Assembly (NCBI GenBank): GCA_027623325.1
Contig: JAQBXY010000024.1
Span: 1-53,155, forward strand
Source: Gemmatimonadota bacterium
GTDB taxonomy: Bacteria > Gemmatimonadota > Gemmatimonadetes > Longimicrobiales > Gaopeijiaceae
DNA: 53,155 nucleotides
Direction of reading: 5' to 3'
Shown: piece after piece, positions 23,985-33,435 of the stretch
Numbering within the stretch: the stretch's first letter is position 1
Layout: each line of letters begins with the position of its first letter
Position numbers and translations under genes: made by a program
Notes under the pieces: model-generated
Seen by the model: the letters and a program-made list of their open reading frames with translations, nothing else
The model's database searches: none
Told to the model about the DNA's origin: nothing

Positions 23985-24281
23985 GGGTTTCCTCTATCGT
24001 CTCGTTAACGGGGAGTGTCGTTGCCCAACGAGTGGCCCGCGCCGCCTCGCGGGCGCGCCCTACACTACTACACTATAAGGACTCGAACTCGGCGCACCGA
24101 GGTCCGCTTTGGCCACCGTTGCCGGTTTGCGCCCCTCGACGTACTGTAAACACTAGTGATCGGGGGTTCCCTGCCTACTTCGCCCCCCCCCACGGCGCAC
24201 GTGTGTGTGCGCATCTCTTGTGATGGACGGTTGGCTGGGGCCGTTCGCACGCGGGTATTTCTTGTCACTAGGAGGAACTCC
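23985..24281 (+). promoter_or_regulatory. Upstream region of the SusC/SusD pair with strong RBS
   Basis: About 300 bp without a gene. A candidate -10 box TATAAG lies near 24073-24078 in an AT-rich patch in otherwise GC-rich DNA, but I see no convincing -35. A strong AGGAGG at 24270-24275, 6 nt before the ATG at 24282, fixes the SusC start, which is later than the longest frame (24156). Confidence 0.5.
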
Positions 24282-27200
24282 ATGGTGTCGAATGTTGTGA
24301 GATCGACCCCACCATCGTGGCGAGCGGGGCTTATGGCTCTGCTGGCGTTCGCTTTGGTCGGGGCAAGCGCGCCTGCTCTGCAGGCGCAGACAGGCCAGAT
24401 TACGGGTAACGTGACGAATGCGGCATCGGGTGCCGCCCTCGGCGAAGTCCAGGTGTTCCTGGAAGGTCGCCAGCTGGGAACCTTGACTCGGTCGGACGGC
24501 CGCTACCTCATCTTGAACGTGCCGGTTGGCGCGTACCAGGTGACGGCTCAGCGGATCGGGTTCGGCTCCGTCACTCAGGCCGTCACCGTGACGGCGGGCA
24601 GCGCGGCTGCCGTGAACTTCTCCCTCTCGACCCAAGCACTCGGTCTCGACGAAATCGTCGTTACGGGTACGGCAGGCGCGTCGCGCCGTCGTGAGGTCGG
24701 GAACTCCATCGCGCAGATCAACATCGCTGACGTGCCCGATCGCCCGGTTTCGGCGGTCGACATGCTCCAGGGTGCTGCGCCGGGCATCGACGTCATGGGC
24801 GCGAGTGGTGAGGCCGGACAGGGCCGCCAGATCCGACTGCGCGGAAACTCGTCCGTGTCGATGACGAACAACCCGATCATCTACATCGACGGAATCCGGA
24901 TGCGCTCCGACGCGCTGCCGATCGTCAACAGTCTGGACACCGGTTCAGGCCGCGGCGCGCGTGTTTCGGTCAGCCCGCTCGACAACCTCAATCCGAACGA
25001 CATCGAGCGGATCGAGATCATCAAGGGTTCGGCGGCAACGACGCTCTACGGCACGGAAGCTTCGGCCGGCGTCATCCAGGTCTTCACGAAGCGCGGCTCG
25101 ACCGGGGCTCCGGTCTGGACCGCGGAAGTCCAGCAGGGCACCGGTTGGATGCAGGAGTTCGGTGTGAACGGCATGGACTACCTGAACATGGAACACTACA
25201 TGCGGGACGCGTTGTGGGGCGGCGGCTACGAAGGCGGCGAGTTCTCCGTTGACTGCGCCACCGACGCCACCGACACCGACAACCGCTGGCAGGGCGAGAA
25301 CGCCACGGCCGAGGGCGCGTGCTCCTGGCCCGGTGCCATCTGGATGCAGAACTACAGCCTCTCCGTGCGCGGCGGGGGCCAGGCACTGCAGTACTTCATC
25401 TCGGGCCAGCTCCAGGATGACCAGTACGCGTTGCCGAATGATGAGCTCGAGAAGTACAACTTCCGCGGCAACTTCACGATGACGCCGACGGACAACCTTC
25501 AGATCCAGTGGAACACCGGCTACACGAATCAGTGGCAGGCCAACACGTCGACGGCGAACAACGCCCAAGGCGTGACGCTGAACGCGTTCCGCCAGGAGCG
25601 TAACTACTGGGGCTCGGGTGATCCGACCCGGATCGCGGAAGCCATGGACTACGACCTCCAGCAGACCGTCGAGCGCCTGAGCACCGGCATGACGGCCAAC
25701 TACACCCCGCTCGCGAACATGACGAACCGTTTCACGGTCGGGTACGACTTCACGCAGCAGGAAGGCCGTAACCTGCGGAACTTCGGCTTCACGCAGTTCC
25801 CGCGGGGCTCGATCACGAACGACACGTATCAGAACCGGCTCCTCACCTTCGAGTACGTCGGCTCGTACGCGTTCTCGCTGACCGAGTCGGTCGGTTCGAA
25901 CTTCTCCTGGGGCGGCCAGGCCGTCGGCGACGAAGACCGTCGCCTCCAGGGCTACGGCGAGAACTTCCCCGGCGCCGCTGAGCCGACCGTATCGTCGGCC
26001 GCGCTGACGTTCGCTCGGGAGAGCCGCCAGAAGGTTTGGAACGCGGGCTTCTTCGTCCAGAATGTCTTCGACTTCTCGGACAAGTACTTCCTCACCGGTG
26101 GTGTTCGCGTCGACGGTAACAGCGCGTTCGGATCGGGCTTCGGGCTTCAGGTCTATCCGAAGGTCTCCGCCGTGTGGATCATGAGCGACGAGGACTTCTT
26201 CTCAGACGCGATGGGTACGTTCAAGCTGCGGGCCGCCTACGGTCAGTCCGGTCGTGCGCCTGGAGCGTTCGACGCGGTCCGGACGTGGAATCCGGCAGGC
26301 TTCGTCGGACTCCCGGCGTTTACGCCGAGCAACCTCGGCAACGCCAACCTCGGTCCGGAAGTTACGGCCGAATGGGAAGTCGGGTTCGACGCCTCCTGGT
26401 TCAGTGATCGCGTCAACGCCGTCTTCACGTACTACAACCAGCGCACGACCGACGCGCTCATGAACGTCGCGGCGATCCCGTCCAGCGGCTTCACGAGCAG
26501 CCAGTTGCAGAACGTCGGTGAAGTGGGCAACACGGGCGTCGAGCTTCAGCTCGACGGTTCGGTATACCAGTCCGCCGACTGGGGGGTCGACCTCGGCTTC
26601 GGCTTCAGCACAAACAACTCCGAAGTCATCAGCCTCTGCAGTGATCCCGCCGACCTGACCACATGTATCGCCGAGTTCAGCGATCTCAATGGTCGGATCA
26701 TCGAAGGGTACCCGGTTCCCGTGCAGTGGGACCGTAGGACCGCCAATCCGGACAACGTCGATGGCACGTACCAGTACGCCTGCGACGACCGGGATCCGTT
26801 GGTCGAGGGCGACTACCCCTCGCTTACCGTCGGCGGGTGCACGGCCAATCTTCCAATCGGACCACAGCTTCCGACCACCTTCATGACGCCGAGCCTCACA
26901 GTCCGGGTGCCGGGCAACATTTCGTTGTCCGCGCGCGGTGAGTTCCGTGGCGGCCACTTCGCCGAGATCGCACCGATCCCGGTGGGGCGTTCGGTTCGGT
27001 CCGCGCTCTGCTTCCCGTGGTACGTTGGACCGGCGGGTTTTTCCACGCCGACCTCGAAGACGCTGGCCCTCAAGCCCGAGACACCCAACGGCATGCGTGA
27101 GCGGTGCACGCCGGCGGGAGCCCGCGACAATTGGTACAAGGCCGACTACTTCAAGCTGCGCAGCGTGAGCGCGACGATCCCGATGGACTTCGCGTTCCCG

Positions 27201-27386
27201 GATCGTGTGTCGGGTGCGACGCTGACGCTCGCGCTTCAGAACGCGTTCGATTGGTACAAGGAGATTCCGTGGTACGATGCGGAAATTCAGGGCAACGCCG
27301 CCGCTGGTGACGATGGTATCGGCCAGCAGACCGAACGTATTCCTTCACCCGCCACGTTCCGGATGTCCCTCCGGGTCACGTTCTAA
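24282..27386 (+). CDS. SusC/RagA-type TonB-linked outer-membrane transporter
   Basis: A 1034-residue barrel protein. Signal peptide (ALLAFALVGASAPALQAQ), a carboxypeptidase-regulatory-like domain (GNVTNAASGAALGEVQVFLEG), the SusC plug (VSAVDMLQGAAPGIDVMG, IRLRGNSSVSMTNNPIIYIDG, IEIIKGSAATTLYGTEASAGVIQVFTKRG) and a long barrel ending in SLRVTF. SusC proteins form the channel of pedal-bin importers with a SusD lipoprotein as lid; ligands are glycans or peptides. The SusD gene follows after 14 bp. Codon use is strongly GC-ending and Asn/Thr-rich loops fit high expression. No glycosidase or sigma/anti-sigma partner is next to it, so the ligand is unclear. Confidence 0.95.
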   Translation: MVSNVVRSTPPSWRAGLMALLAFALVGASAPALQAQTGQITGNVTNAASGAALGEVQVFLEGRQLGTLTRSDGRYLILNVPVGAYQVTAQRIGFGSVTQAVTVTAGSAAAVNFSLSTQALGLDEIVVTGTAGASRRREVGNSIAQINIADVPDRPVSAVDMLQGAAPGIDVMGASGEAGQGRQIRLRGNSSVSMTNNPIIYIDGIRMRSDALPIVNSLDTGSGRGARVSVSPLDNLNPNDIERIEIIKGSAATTLYGTEASAGVIQVFTKRGSTGAPVWTAEVQQGTGWMQEFGVNGMDYLNMEHYMRDALWGGGYEGGEFSVDCATDATDTDNRWQGENATAEGACSWPGAIWMQNYSLSVRGGGQALQYFISGQLQDDQYALPNDELEKYNFRGNFTMTPTDNLQIQWNTGYTNQWQANTSTANNAQGVTLNAFRQERNYWGSGDPTRIAEAMDYDLQQTVERLSTGMTANYTPLANMTNRFTVGYDFTQQEGRNLRNFGFTQFPRGSITNDTYQNRLLTFEYVGSYAFSLTESVGSNFSWGGQAVGDEDRRLQGYGENFPGAAEPTVSSAALTFARESRQKVWNAGFFVQNVFDFSDKYFLTGGVRVDGNSAFGSGFGLQVYPKVSAVWIMSDEDFFSDAMGTFKLRAAYGQSGRAPGAFDAVRTWNPAGFVGLPAFTPSNLGNANLGPEVTAEWEVGFDASWFSDRVNAVFTYYNQRTTDALMNVAAIPSSGFTSSQLQNVGEVGNTGVELQLDGSVYQSADWGVDLGFGFSTNNSEVISLCSDPADLTTCIAEFSDLNGRIIEGYPVPVQWDRRTANPDNVDGTYQYACDDRDPLVEGDYPSLTVGGCTANLPIGPQLPTTFMTPSLTVRVPGNISLSARGEFRGGHFAEIAPIPVGRSVRSALCFPWYVGPAGFSTPTSKTLALKPETPNGMRERCTPAGARDNWYKADYFKLRSVSATIPMDFAFPDRVSGATLTLALQNAFDWYKEIPWYDAEIQGNAAAGDDGIGQQTERIPSPATFRMSLRVTF

Positions 27387-27400
27387 GGGGGGATCACACA

Positions 27401-28723
27401 ATGAAAATGACAAATCACAAGAAGACAGGACTCCTAACCGCGGGGGCATTCACGTTCTTGCTTCTCGCCGGTTGCGATGTCGTCAATCCGGGTCCGGTAC
27501 AGGACGAGTTCCTGGCCGAGGAGGCTTCTCAGCCCGGGCTCATCAACGGCTCGGTCCGGCGGCTCGCCGAAGCGTTGTCGTACGGCAATTACACGATGGC
27601 GATTCTGTCCCGGGAGGTCTTCCCGGGCGGTCAGATCGGAGCCTTCGGGCACGATGTGGCCGTTCAGGGCGGGCATGTCCAGCCGGGTTACGATGTCGGT
27701 CGCTGGAACCAAACGCAGCAAGCCCGGTTCATCGCCGAAACCGCGATCAAGCGGTTCACGGAGGTGAACGCCAGTAACGCCAACATGTATCGGGCCCACC
27801 TGTACGCAGCGTTCGCATACAGGACACTCGGTGAGTGGTGGTGTGACGCCGTGATCGGAGACACCGATCCTGACGTCACGACGCCCGGGTCGTTCGAGGC
27901 GGGCACGACGACGTACTTCAACCGGGCGGTGACCAACTTCACAGCCGCCCTGGGCTTCGCGAGCAACGACGCCGAGCGACATGCGGCGTTGGCGGGGCGT
28001 GCGTCGGCCTATCTGTGGCTGGGCAGCTTCGCCCTAGCCCAGGCAGACGCCGCGGGTGTTCCGGACAGCTTCGTGCTGACCATCACCTTCGACGCGCAGG
28101 AGCAGGCGTACTACAACTCGATCCAATGGGCAAACGCCAAGACCCCGTACCTGTCCTACTCGCTCGAGAACACGTGGCAGAAGTCGTATTACGATGCCAC
28201 GGGAGATCCGAGGACTCGGTGGGTAGTCGACGCGGGCTTCCCGTTCGCGGTGGGCTCGCTGTCAGGGTTCGGTCAGGTTCCGTGGTCGAACCAGACGAAG
28301 TTCACGGACCGCGGCGACGATGCGCGTATCGCTAGTGGTTGGGAGATGCGCTTGGTCGAGGCTGAGGCGATCCTTGCTTCCGGTGGCAGCTTCGCCACGG
28401 CGCTGGGCCTGATCAACCAGGTTCGGACGAGATTCAACAGCACTCTCCCCGGCAACGCGCCACTGACTGCCTACACCGCTGCCGACGCGACGGAAGCGTG
28501 GCAGTGGCTCAAGCAGGAGCGTGGGCTCGAGTTGTGGCTCGAAGGTCGACGTCTCGGGGACGAGCGTCGTTGGATGGCGACAAACGCTCCGGGCGCGCTC
28601 TATCAGCCGCCGGTGGCGTGGGAGACGTTGAGCCCGCTGTTCACCAGCAACCCTCGTTCGTACTGCCTGGACATCCCGGATTCAGAGCGGGATCGCAACC
28701 CGAACGTACCGCCGACCACCTGA
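27401..28723 (+). CDS. SusD/RagB-type substrate-binding lipoprotein
   Basis: A 440-residue surface lipoprotein with signal peptide and lipobox LLLAGC, then the SusD-like start CDVVNPGPVQDEFL. Helical TPR-like segments follow (RAHLYAAFAYRTLGEWWCD, HAALAGRASAYLWLG), and the C-terminal part has WEMRLVEAEAILASGG, LINQVRTRFN and LKQERGLELWLEGRRLGDERRW, the RagB/SusD hallmark ending. It would act as the lid of the SusC channel encoded 14 bp upstream. Both genes likely share one transcript ended by the terminator at 28773. Confidence 0.95.
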   Translation: MKMTNHKKTGLLTAGAFTFLLLAGCDVVNPGPVQDEFLAEEASQPGLINGSVRRLAEALSYGNYTMAILSREVFPGGQIGAFGHDVAVQGGHVQPGYDVGRWNQTQQARFIAETAIKRFTEVNASNANMYRAHLYAAFAYRTLGEWWCDAVIGDTDPDVTTPGSFEAGTTTYFNRAVTNFTAALGFASNDAERHAALAGRASAYLWLGSFALAQADAAGVPDSFVLTITFDAQEQAYYNSIQWANAKTPYLSYSLENTWQKSYYDATGDPRTRWVVDAGFPFAVGSLSGFGQVPWSNQTKFTDRGDDARIASGWEMRLVEAEAILASGGSFATALGLINQVRTRFNSTLPGNAPLTAYTAADATEAWQWLKQERGLELWLEGRRLGDERRWMATNAPGALYQPPVAWETLSPLFTSNPRSYCLDIPDSERDRNPNVPPTT

Positions 28724-28772
28724 TCGAATGGTGACGCGTTTCCGACGGCAACGCGTGGCGGGGTAGAAAAAG

Positions 28773-28800
28773 ACCGCCCCCGGCTTCGGCCGGGGGCGGT
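28773..28800 (+). terminator. Rho-independent terminator
   Basis: A perfect 12-bp stem (ACCGCCCCCGGC / GCCGGGGGCGGT) with a TTCG tetraloop is followed by TCTTTTT and preceded by AAAAAGA, so it can stop transcription from both sides. It closes the SusC/SusD operon and also shields the tRNA/mdh unit. Confidence 0.96.
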
Positions 28801-28819
28801 TCTTTTTATGGGATCTGCA

Positions 28820-28892
28820 CTGGGGCGGGTGGACTCGAACCACCAACCTCCTGGTTAACAGCCAGGCGCTCTGCCAATTGAGCTACACCCCA
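28820..28892 (-). tRNA. tRNA-Asn (anticodon GUU)
   Basis: On the minus strand the 73-nt sequence begins TGGGGTGTAGCTCAATTGG and ends CGCCCCA plus discriminator G. D-arm, anticodon arm CCTGG-CTGTTAA-CCAGG and T-arm GGTGG-TTCGAGT-CCACC are complete. The anticodon is GTT, for Asn. CCA is not encoded. It lies 62 bp beyond mdh on the same strand. Confidence 0.96.
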
Positions 28893-28911
28893 TCGACCTG
28901 TTGGAACGCTT

Positions 28912-28929
28912 CACGGGCCGTGGCCCGTG
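28912..28929 (-). terminator. Inverted repeat after mdh
   Basis: CACGGGCC-GT-GGCCCGTG is a perfect inverted repeat between mdh and tRNA-Asn. It could end the mdh message or be a processing signal before the tRNA. No T-run follows. Confidence 0.4.
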
Positions 28930-28954
28930 GGTCGCAGCCGGTTCTGCGTAGGCC

Positions 28955-29896
28955 CTACGCCTCGAGAGCCTTCAAGTCCTTCACGGTCGCACGGACGTGC
29001 TCGGCGCTCGACGCGAGGGCCGCCTGCTCCGCGGCATCCAGCTCGACCTCGATGATCCTCTCGAGCCCGTTCTCGCCCAGGAGGCAGGGGACTCCGAGAT
29101 AGAGATCCTTGAAGCCGTACTCTCCCTGCAGCCACGCGGCGCACGGGAGAATGCGTCGTTTGTCCTTCACGATCGCTTCGGCCATCTGTACGGCGGCGGC
29201 GGCCGGAGCGTAGTAGGCGCTGCCGGTCTTCAGGAAGGCGACGATCTCTCCGCCACCCTTCCGGGTGCGCTCCACGAGGGCGTCGATCCGGTCCTGGGAC
29301 ATGAGCTGCGACACCGGGATCCCGCTCACGGAGGTGTAGCTCGCGAGCGGAACCATCGTGTCGCCATGGCCACCGAGCACGAGGGCCTGGATGTCCTCGA
29401 TCGAGACATCGAGCTCGAGCGCGATGAAGGAGCGATAGCGGGCTGTATCGAGAACACCGGCCATGCCGATCACACGCTCGCGCGGAAACCCGGTCGTCTC
29501 GAGCGCGACCTGCGCCATGACGTCGAGCGGGTTGGTCACCATGATGACGATGGACTCGGGAGCCACACGCTTGATCTCCGTGCATACCGACCGGATCACG
29601 CCCGCGTTCGTTTTGAGCAGGTCGTCTCGACTCATGCCCGGCTTACGAGCGATGCCGGCCGTGACGATGAAGATCTCGGAGCCCGCGGACGAATCGTAGT
29701 CGTTGGCACCGAACACGCGTGAGTCACAGCCCTCAATGGGAGCACTCTCCCATTGATCGAGACCCTTACCCTGCGGGATCCCGTCGGCGATGTCGACCAG
29801 CACGACGTCTTTCGCGAGTTCTTTCTGGGCGAGCAACTGCGAGCACGTGGCACCCACGTGTCCCGCGCCGACGACCGTGATCTTCTTGGCGCTCAT
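28955..29896 (-). CDS. mdh: Malate dehydrogenase (LDH-like type)
   Basis: Oxidises malate to oxaloacetate with NAD in the citric acid cycle. From the ATG at 29896 the protein has 313 residues, the usual size of the LDH-like MDH. NAD-binding [13 protein letters not shown], substrate-binding Arg residues in [23 protein letters not shown], and the catalytic [10 protein letters not shown] are present. The RKPGM(S/T)RDD loop is typical for malate rather than lactate. The longer frame upstream is an Arg-rich leader without conservation. Confidence 0.96.
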   Translation of the reverse strand: MSAKKITVVGAGHVGATCSQLLAQKELAKDVVLVDIADGIPQGKGLDQWESAPIEGCDSRVFGANDYDSSAGSEIFIVTAGIARKPGMSRDDLLKTNAGVIRSVCTEIKRVAPESIVIMVTNPLDVMAQVALETTGFPRERVIGMAGVLDTARYRSFIALELDVSIEDIQALVLGGHGDTMVPLASYTSVSGIPVSQLMSQDRIDALVERTRKGGGEIVAFLKTGSAYYAPAAAAVQMAEAIVKDKRRILPCAAWLQGEYGFKDLYLGVPCLLGENGLERIIEVELDAAEQAALASSAEHVRATVKDLKALEA

Positions 29897-30042
29897 ATGA
29901 AAACGTCCGCTCCGCGGCAGGGTTTCGACAGGGTCTCTCGGCGCGAATCGTCCTCGAGACCGGCGCGCCCGGGACCTTCGTTTCTCGAAGGCCCGCAAGA
30001 GTATAACAACGCCGGCGGTAGGGTCTAGGGTGTGGAGGTTCC

Positions 30043-31023
30043 CTAGCCGCCCGTCTGCGAAAGCGCCACGAGTCCACCCGAACCCACATCACTTCCCTGG
30101 ATCAGATAGTGGCGCTCGGGCTTGATCTGCAGAGTGTGCACGATGTGCGGGACGAGGTCTTCTCCGGCCCTGAGCGGGTCGCGAAGGTTCGTCTGGATCG
30201 ATCCGAAGAGGCACGGCCGCAGGTGTCCATCGGCGGTGAGCCTCATGCGATTGCACCGATCACAATAGTTGTGACTCATCGGTGTGATGACCCCGACCGT
30301 CCCGGGGGCATTCGGGAAGCGGTAGTAGCGGGCCGGCCCGTTGCCGAACGGCCCGGCCACCGGCTCGAGCGCGTCGATCGCTTCGACACGGCGCAGCGCT
30401 TCATCGCACGAGACGAACTGCTTCGCGCTCAGGTCGAGGTTGGCACCCGTCGGCATGAGCTCGATAAAGCGGATGTGCCACGGGCGCTTTCTCGTGATCT
30501 CCGCAAAATCGGCGATCTCGTCATCGTTCTGTCCACGGATCAAGACGACATTGATCTTGATGGGCGCGAAGCCGGCCCGTTCTGCGGCGTCCAGGCCCGC
30601 CATGATCGCGGGATACGATCCGGGGCGTCGCGAAATGGCGTCGACCCGGTCGGCCCTCAACGAATCGAGCGAGACGTTGAGGCGTTGCACACCGGCGGAA
30701 CGGAGCGCCTCGGCCTGGTCTTCCAGCAAGACGGCGTTGGTCGAGAGCGATAGATCCTCGATCTCGGGAATGGCCGAAATCATCCGGATCAGGTCCGGGA
30801 GGTCGCGCCGTACGAGTGGCTCGCCGCCCGTAATTCGCACCCGACGAAGTCCCATACCGGCCATGGTGCGGACGATCTGCTCGATCTCCTCGTAGCTGAG
30901 GATCTCCTCGCGCTTCAGCCAGGGCAGGCCCTCCATGGGCATGCAATAGACGCACCGGAGGTTGCACTTGTCGGTGACCGAAATGCGGAGGTATTCAACA
31001 CGCCGTCCGAACTGGTCGATCAT
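30043..31023 (-). CDS. moaA: GTP 3',8-cyclase (molybdenum cofactor step 1)
   Basis: A radical SAM enzyme that starts cofactor synthesis from GTP. The N-terminal cluster motif reads CNLRCVYC, followed by [11 protein letters not shown]. The C-terminal cluster has [18 protein letters not shown]. The family MoaA normally ends in a Gly-Gly pair, and this protein ends SQTGG. The ATG at 31023 overlaps the moaE stop as ATGA, and family alignment begins at [18 protein letters not shown], so the longer frame is rejected. moaC is not in the window. Confidence 0.97.
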   Translation of the reverse strand: MIDQFGRRVEYLRISVTDKCNLRCVYCMPMEGLPWLKREEILSYEEIEQIVRTMAGMGLRRVRITGGEPLVRRDLPDLIRMISAIPEIEDLSLSTNAVLLEDQAEALRSAGVQRLNVSLDSLRADRVDAISRRPGSYPAIMAGLDAAERAGFAPIKINVVLIRGQNDDEIADFAEITRKRPWHIRFIELMPTGANLDLSAKQFVSCDEALRRVEAIDALEPVAGPFGNGPARYYRFPNAPGTVGVITPMSHNYCDRCNRMRLTADGHLRPCLFGSIQTNLRDPLRAGEDLVPHIVHTLQIKPERHYLIQGSDVGSGGLVALSQTGG

Positions 31024-31475
31024 CGATGCTCCACGGTTGGCGCTCCGGTACCCGGAGGTACGGTGCCCGCGACCCACTCGCTCGGCCCGTCGACGTACCG
31101 CTCCTTCTTCCACACGGGCAGCCTCTTCTTGATCTCTTCGATCACATACCGAGAGGCGTCGAAGGACTCGGCTCGATGAGGGCTCGAAACGGCGATAGCC
31201 ACCGAAACCTCACCGACTTCCAAATCGCCGACCCGATGGACGACAGCGAGTCGGTCAGTACCGGCCCGTTCGGCCGCCTCCTTCGCGATTTCCGCCAACA
31301 CGGACTCGGCCATTTCGACATAGGAGTCGTACCTCATCCCGGTCACATCGCGACCGTCCGCGTGACTTCGCACTACGCCCAGAAACAGGATCGATGCCCC
31401 GTCCTCGCTCGAACCCACGCGGGCAAGCACCTCGCTGGGATCGATGGCCTGAGGCCCCACGGCGCTGTACACCAT
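31020..31475 (-). CDS. moaE: Molybdopterin synthase catalytic subunit
   Basis: Forms the dithiolene of molybdopterin with thiolated MoaD. The 151-residue protein has SEDGASILFLGVVRSHADGR, the DSYVEMAESVLAEIA helix, VVHRVGDLEVGEVSVAIAV, SPHRAESFDASRYVIEEIKKRLPVW in two parts, and the active Lys in WKKERY followed by GPSEWV. Intact and of usual size. Three bp separate it from moaD. Confidence 0.95.
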   Translation of the reverse strand: MVYSAVGPQAIDPSEVLARVGSSEDGASILFLGVVRSHADGRDVTGMRYDSYVEMAESVLAEIAKEAAERAGTDRLAVVHRVGDLEVGEVSVAIAVSSPHRAESFDASRYVIEEIKKRLPVWKKERYVDGPSEWVAGTVPPGTGAPTVEHR

Positions 31476-31478
31476 CGG

Positions 31479-31730
31479 TCAGCCGCCGGCCACGGGAGGA
31501 ATGAACGCCACCTCATCGCCGGCACCCAAACGCTCCTCCGGAAACGCATACGTCCGATTCACGGCCACCGCGGGCTGCGGGGGAAGCCCATCGAACGGGG
31601 CGCCCCGGGCGCGCAACTCGTGGACGAGATCCGCCACGGTCGCGCCGTCCTTCAATTCAACCTGGATCTCCGCTGTACCCAAGAGATCCCGATACGAAGC
31701 GAAGAAGAGCGTGTGGACGGAAATGGGCAC
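31479..31730 (-). CDS. moaD: Molybdopterin synthase sulfur carrier subunit
   Basis: An ubiquitin-like sulfur carrier. From the GTG at 31730 it has 83 residues and begins PISVHTLFFASYRDLLG, then VADLVHELRARG, VNRTYAFPEERLGAGDEVAFIPPVAGG with the C-terminal Gly-Gly that is adenylylated and thiocarboxylated. The upstream part of the open frame (to 31859) is unlike MoaD, so I start at the GTG, though no clear ribosome binding site is visible. It precedes moaE and moaA. Confidence 0.9.
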   Translation of the reverse strand: MPISVHTLFFASYRDLLGTAEIQVELKDGATVADLVHELRARGAPFDGLPPQPAVAVNRTYAFPEERLGAGDEVAFIPPVAGG

Positions 31731-31779
31731 GGATCGTCGTTGGGGAGGGAAAACAGGCCGCCTAGAGAGATAGACTCTC

Positions 31780-32343
31780 TCATCCCCGCCCGTCAACGTC
31801 GCCGCGCACCCCTCCGCGCCGGGGGCGTCGCTGATCGTCACCGCGGCTCCGGAGGGCACGAATCCTCTCTCCTAGCTGCTCGCGCAGCGACTGCATCTCG
31901 AGAATCTGAGTCGGTGTCAGAACCTCGAGGAGGGCCAACTGCTCCTCGCGGAAGATGTCGGCCTCCTGAATCCGAAGCTGAACCATCCGCTCCAGCAGTT
32001 CCTGAGCTTCGACCTCGTCACCGGATTCTTCGATGAGGAGTGCCTCCACCCGCCGCCGTGCGGCTTGCTCGGACCTCGCGAGCTCACGTCGGCGAACTCC
32101 GAATTCCTGGTCGATCTCACCCAGTCGAACCGCCTGCTCGTCGGTGAGTCCGAGACGCTCCTTCATGACACGCGCGATCTGCGCCCGCATTCTCTGCTCG
32201 AGTTGGGCTCGATCCTGGCCGCCACCACGTCGCCCCTCGGGGCCACGCTGCGCATCGACCGGCGCCGCGCACAACAAGACGATCGCGATCGTTCCAAGAG
32301 AGAAGTGCACCGACCGGCGCACCCGCTCGCCGAAGCCTCTCAT
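31780..32343 (-). CDS. Spy/CpxP-like periplasmic protein
   Basis: A signal peptide (VHFSLGTIAIVLLCAAPVDAQ) leads into a 155-residue, Arg/Glu/Gln-rich, all-helical protein. LGLTDEQAVRLGEIDQEF resembles the LTxxQ-type motif of the Spy/CpxP/zinc-resistance periplasmic chaperones and the second such motif is LTPTQILEMQSL. It is the last gene of the sigma/anti-sigma operon and overlaps the anti-sigma stop, so it is likely to be a periplasmic sensor or chaperone serving the envelope stress response. The end is very basic (RSRGDDQRRPRRGG). Confidence 0.8.
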   Translation of the reverse strand: MRGFGERVRRSVHFSLGTIAIVLLCAAPVDAQRGPEGRRGGGQDRAQLEQRMRAQIARVMKERLGLTDEQAVRLGEIDQEFGVRRRELARSEQAARRRVEALLIEESGDEVEAQELLERMVQLRIQEADIFREEQLALLEVLTPTQILEMQSLREQLGERIRALRSRGDDQRRPRRGGVRGDVDGRG

Positions 32344-32819
32344 AAGGAGCCTCCGGGCGATGTCCCTACCGCGAGCTCATCGAGTAGCTCCGCGAGCGCC
32401 TCATCGGAAAGAGCGTCGAACGAAGGCGCTCCCGCGAGAAGCCCATCGTCGGACAGCCAGAGTGCCCCCTCCTCTACTTCATACGCGTAGTTCGGAACCT
32501 CCGAATCACGCATCGCCGGAGAGTCCGAGCTGATTCCGATCCCGAGCGCCAGCGCGGCCACAGCGGCCGCGGAGAGGCCCCACCACGGCGAGGCGCGAGT
32601 CGTCCGATCCCGCTGAACCGCCGAGACCACCCGAGCGGCGAGTCTGGCCGGCACCCGAGGGCGGCTGGCGAACAAGGTTCGAGCCAGCTCGAATTCGGCC
32701 CGGCACTCCTCGCACGTGACGAGGTGGCCCTCGACGGATGCCGCCCCCTCTCCGGAGCTTCGACCCGAAACCACGTCCGGAATCCCCTCCCGGACCACTT
32801 CGCACAGTGCATCGTTCAT
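32340..32819 (-). CDS. Anti-sigma factor, zinc-finger type
   Basis: The N-terminal cytoplasmic domain has the zinc anti-sigma motif with His and two Cys in EGHLVTCEECRAEF. A hydrophobic segment (WWGLSAAAVAALALGIGI, about residues 78-95) is followed by a periplasmic region of about 60 residues rich in acidic residues. It would hold the ECF sigma factor, encoded directly upstream with 4-nt overlap, at the membrane until a signal releases it. Confidence 0.88.
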   Translation of the reverse strand: MNDALCEVVREGIPDVVSGRSSGEGAASVEGHLVTCEECRAEFELARTLFASRPRVPARLAARVVSAVQRDRTTRASPWWGLSAAAVAALALGIGISSDSPAMRDSEVPNYAYEVEEGALWLSDDGLLAGAPSFDALSDEALAELLDELAVGTSPGGSL

Positions 32820-33373
32820 CGTAACAACTCCCTGAGCCGCCGTATCCCGTGGAAATAGTTCACACGGGCCGCTCCTTCACTCGACTCGATGATTTGACCG
32901 ATTTCTTTAAAGCTCAACCCCTCGTCGATCCGCAGGGACACCGACATCCGCTGCTTCTCCGGCAACTGCTCCATCATCTCGCGTGCCCGTGCCGACTCCT
33001 GTGACCTCACCGCCGCTTCCGCCGGATCCACGTCTTCCGAGCGAACCGGACCCGCGTCCTCCAATGCCGTTTCCCGCCTTCGGCCGCTCTTGCGGAGGGA
33101 GCCACGCGCTTCATTCGCGGTAATCGTGAGAAGCCACGTCCGAAACGCCGCATCCCCCCTAAAGCTGTCCAACGCCCTGAACGCCTTCAGGAAGGCGTCC
33201 TGCACCACGTCCTGGGCCGCATCATCATCTCGCGTGAGAGAAAGCGCGACGCGGTATGCCGCTGCGTGATGGCGGTGCACCAGAGTGCTGAGTGCCGCGT
33301 CATCCCCGGAGCGACCCCGGCGGACCAGTTCTGAATCGCTGGGCTCAGGGCCGAGTCGGTCGTCTTCCCTCAC
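32816..33373 (-). CDS. ECF-family RNA polymerase sigma factor
   Basis: A 185-residue sigma-70 family member with region 2 (LVHRHHAAAYRVALSLTRDDDAAQDVVQDAFLKAFRAL) and region 4 (LPEKQRMSVSLRIDEGLSFKEIGQIIESSEGAARVNYFHGIRRL), written here in part as long known features. The absence of regions 1.1 and 3 and the anti-sigma partner fit the ECF group, RpoE-like. It likely drives its own operon with anti-sigma and the Spy-like gene, in an envelope stress role. Confidence 0.93.
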   Translation of the reverse strand: MREDDRLGPEPSDSELVRRGRSGDDAALSTLVHRHHAAAYRVALSLTRDDDAAQDVVQDAFLKAFRALDSFRGDAAFRTWLLTITANEARGSLRKSGRRRETALEDAGPVRSEDVDPAEAAVRSQESARAREMMEQLPEKQRMSVSLRIDEGLSFKEIGQIIESSEGAARVNYFHGIRRLRELLR

Positions 33374-33435
33374 CGAAGTGTAGACGTGCCCGACGTCAAA
33401 GTGTTAAGCGGTCGGCGCAGCCGAATCGATCGACC

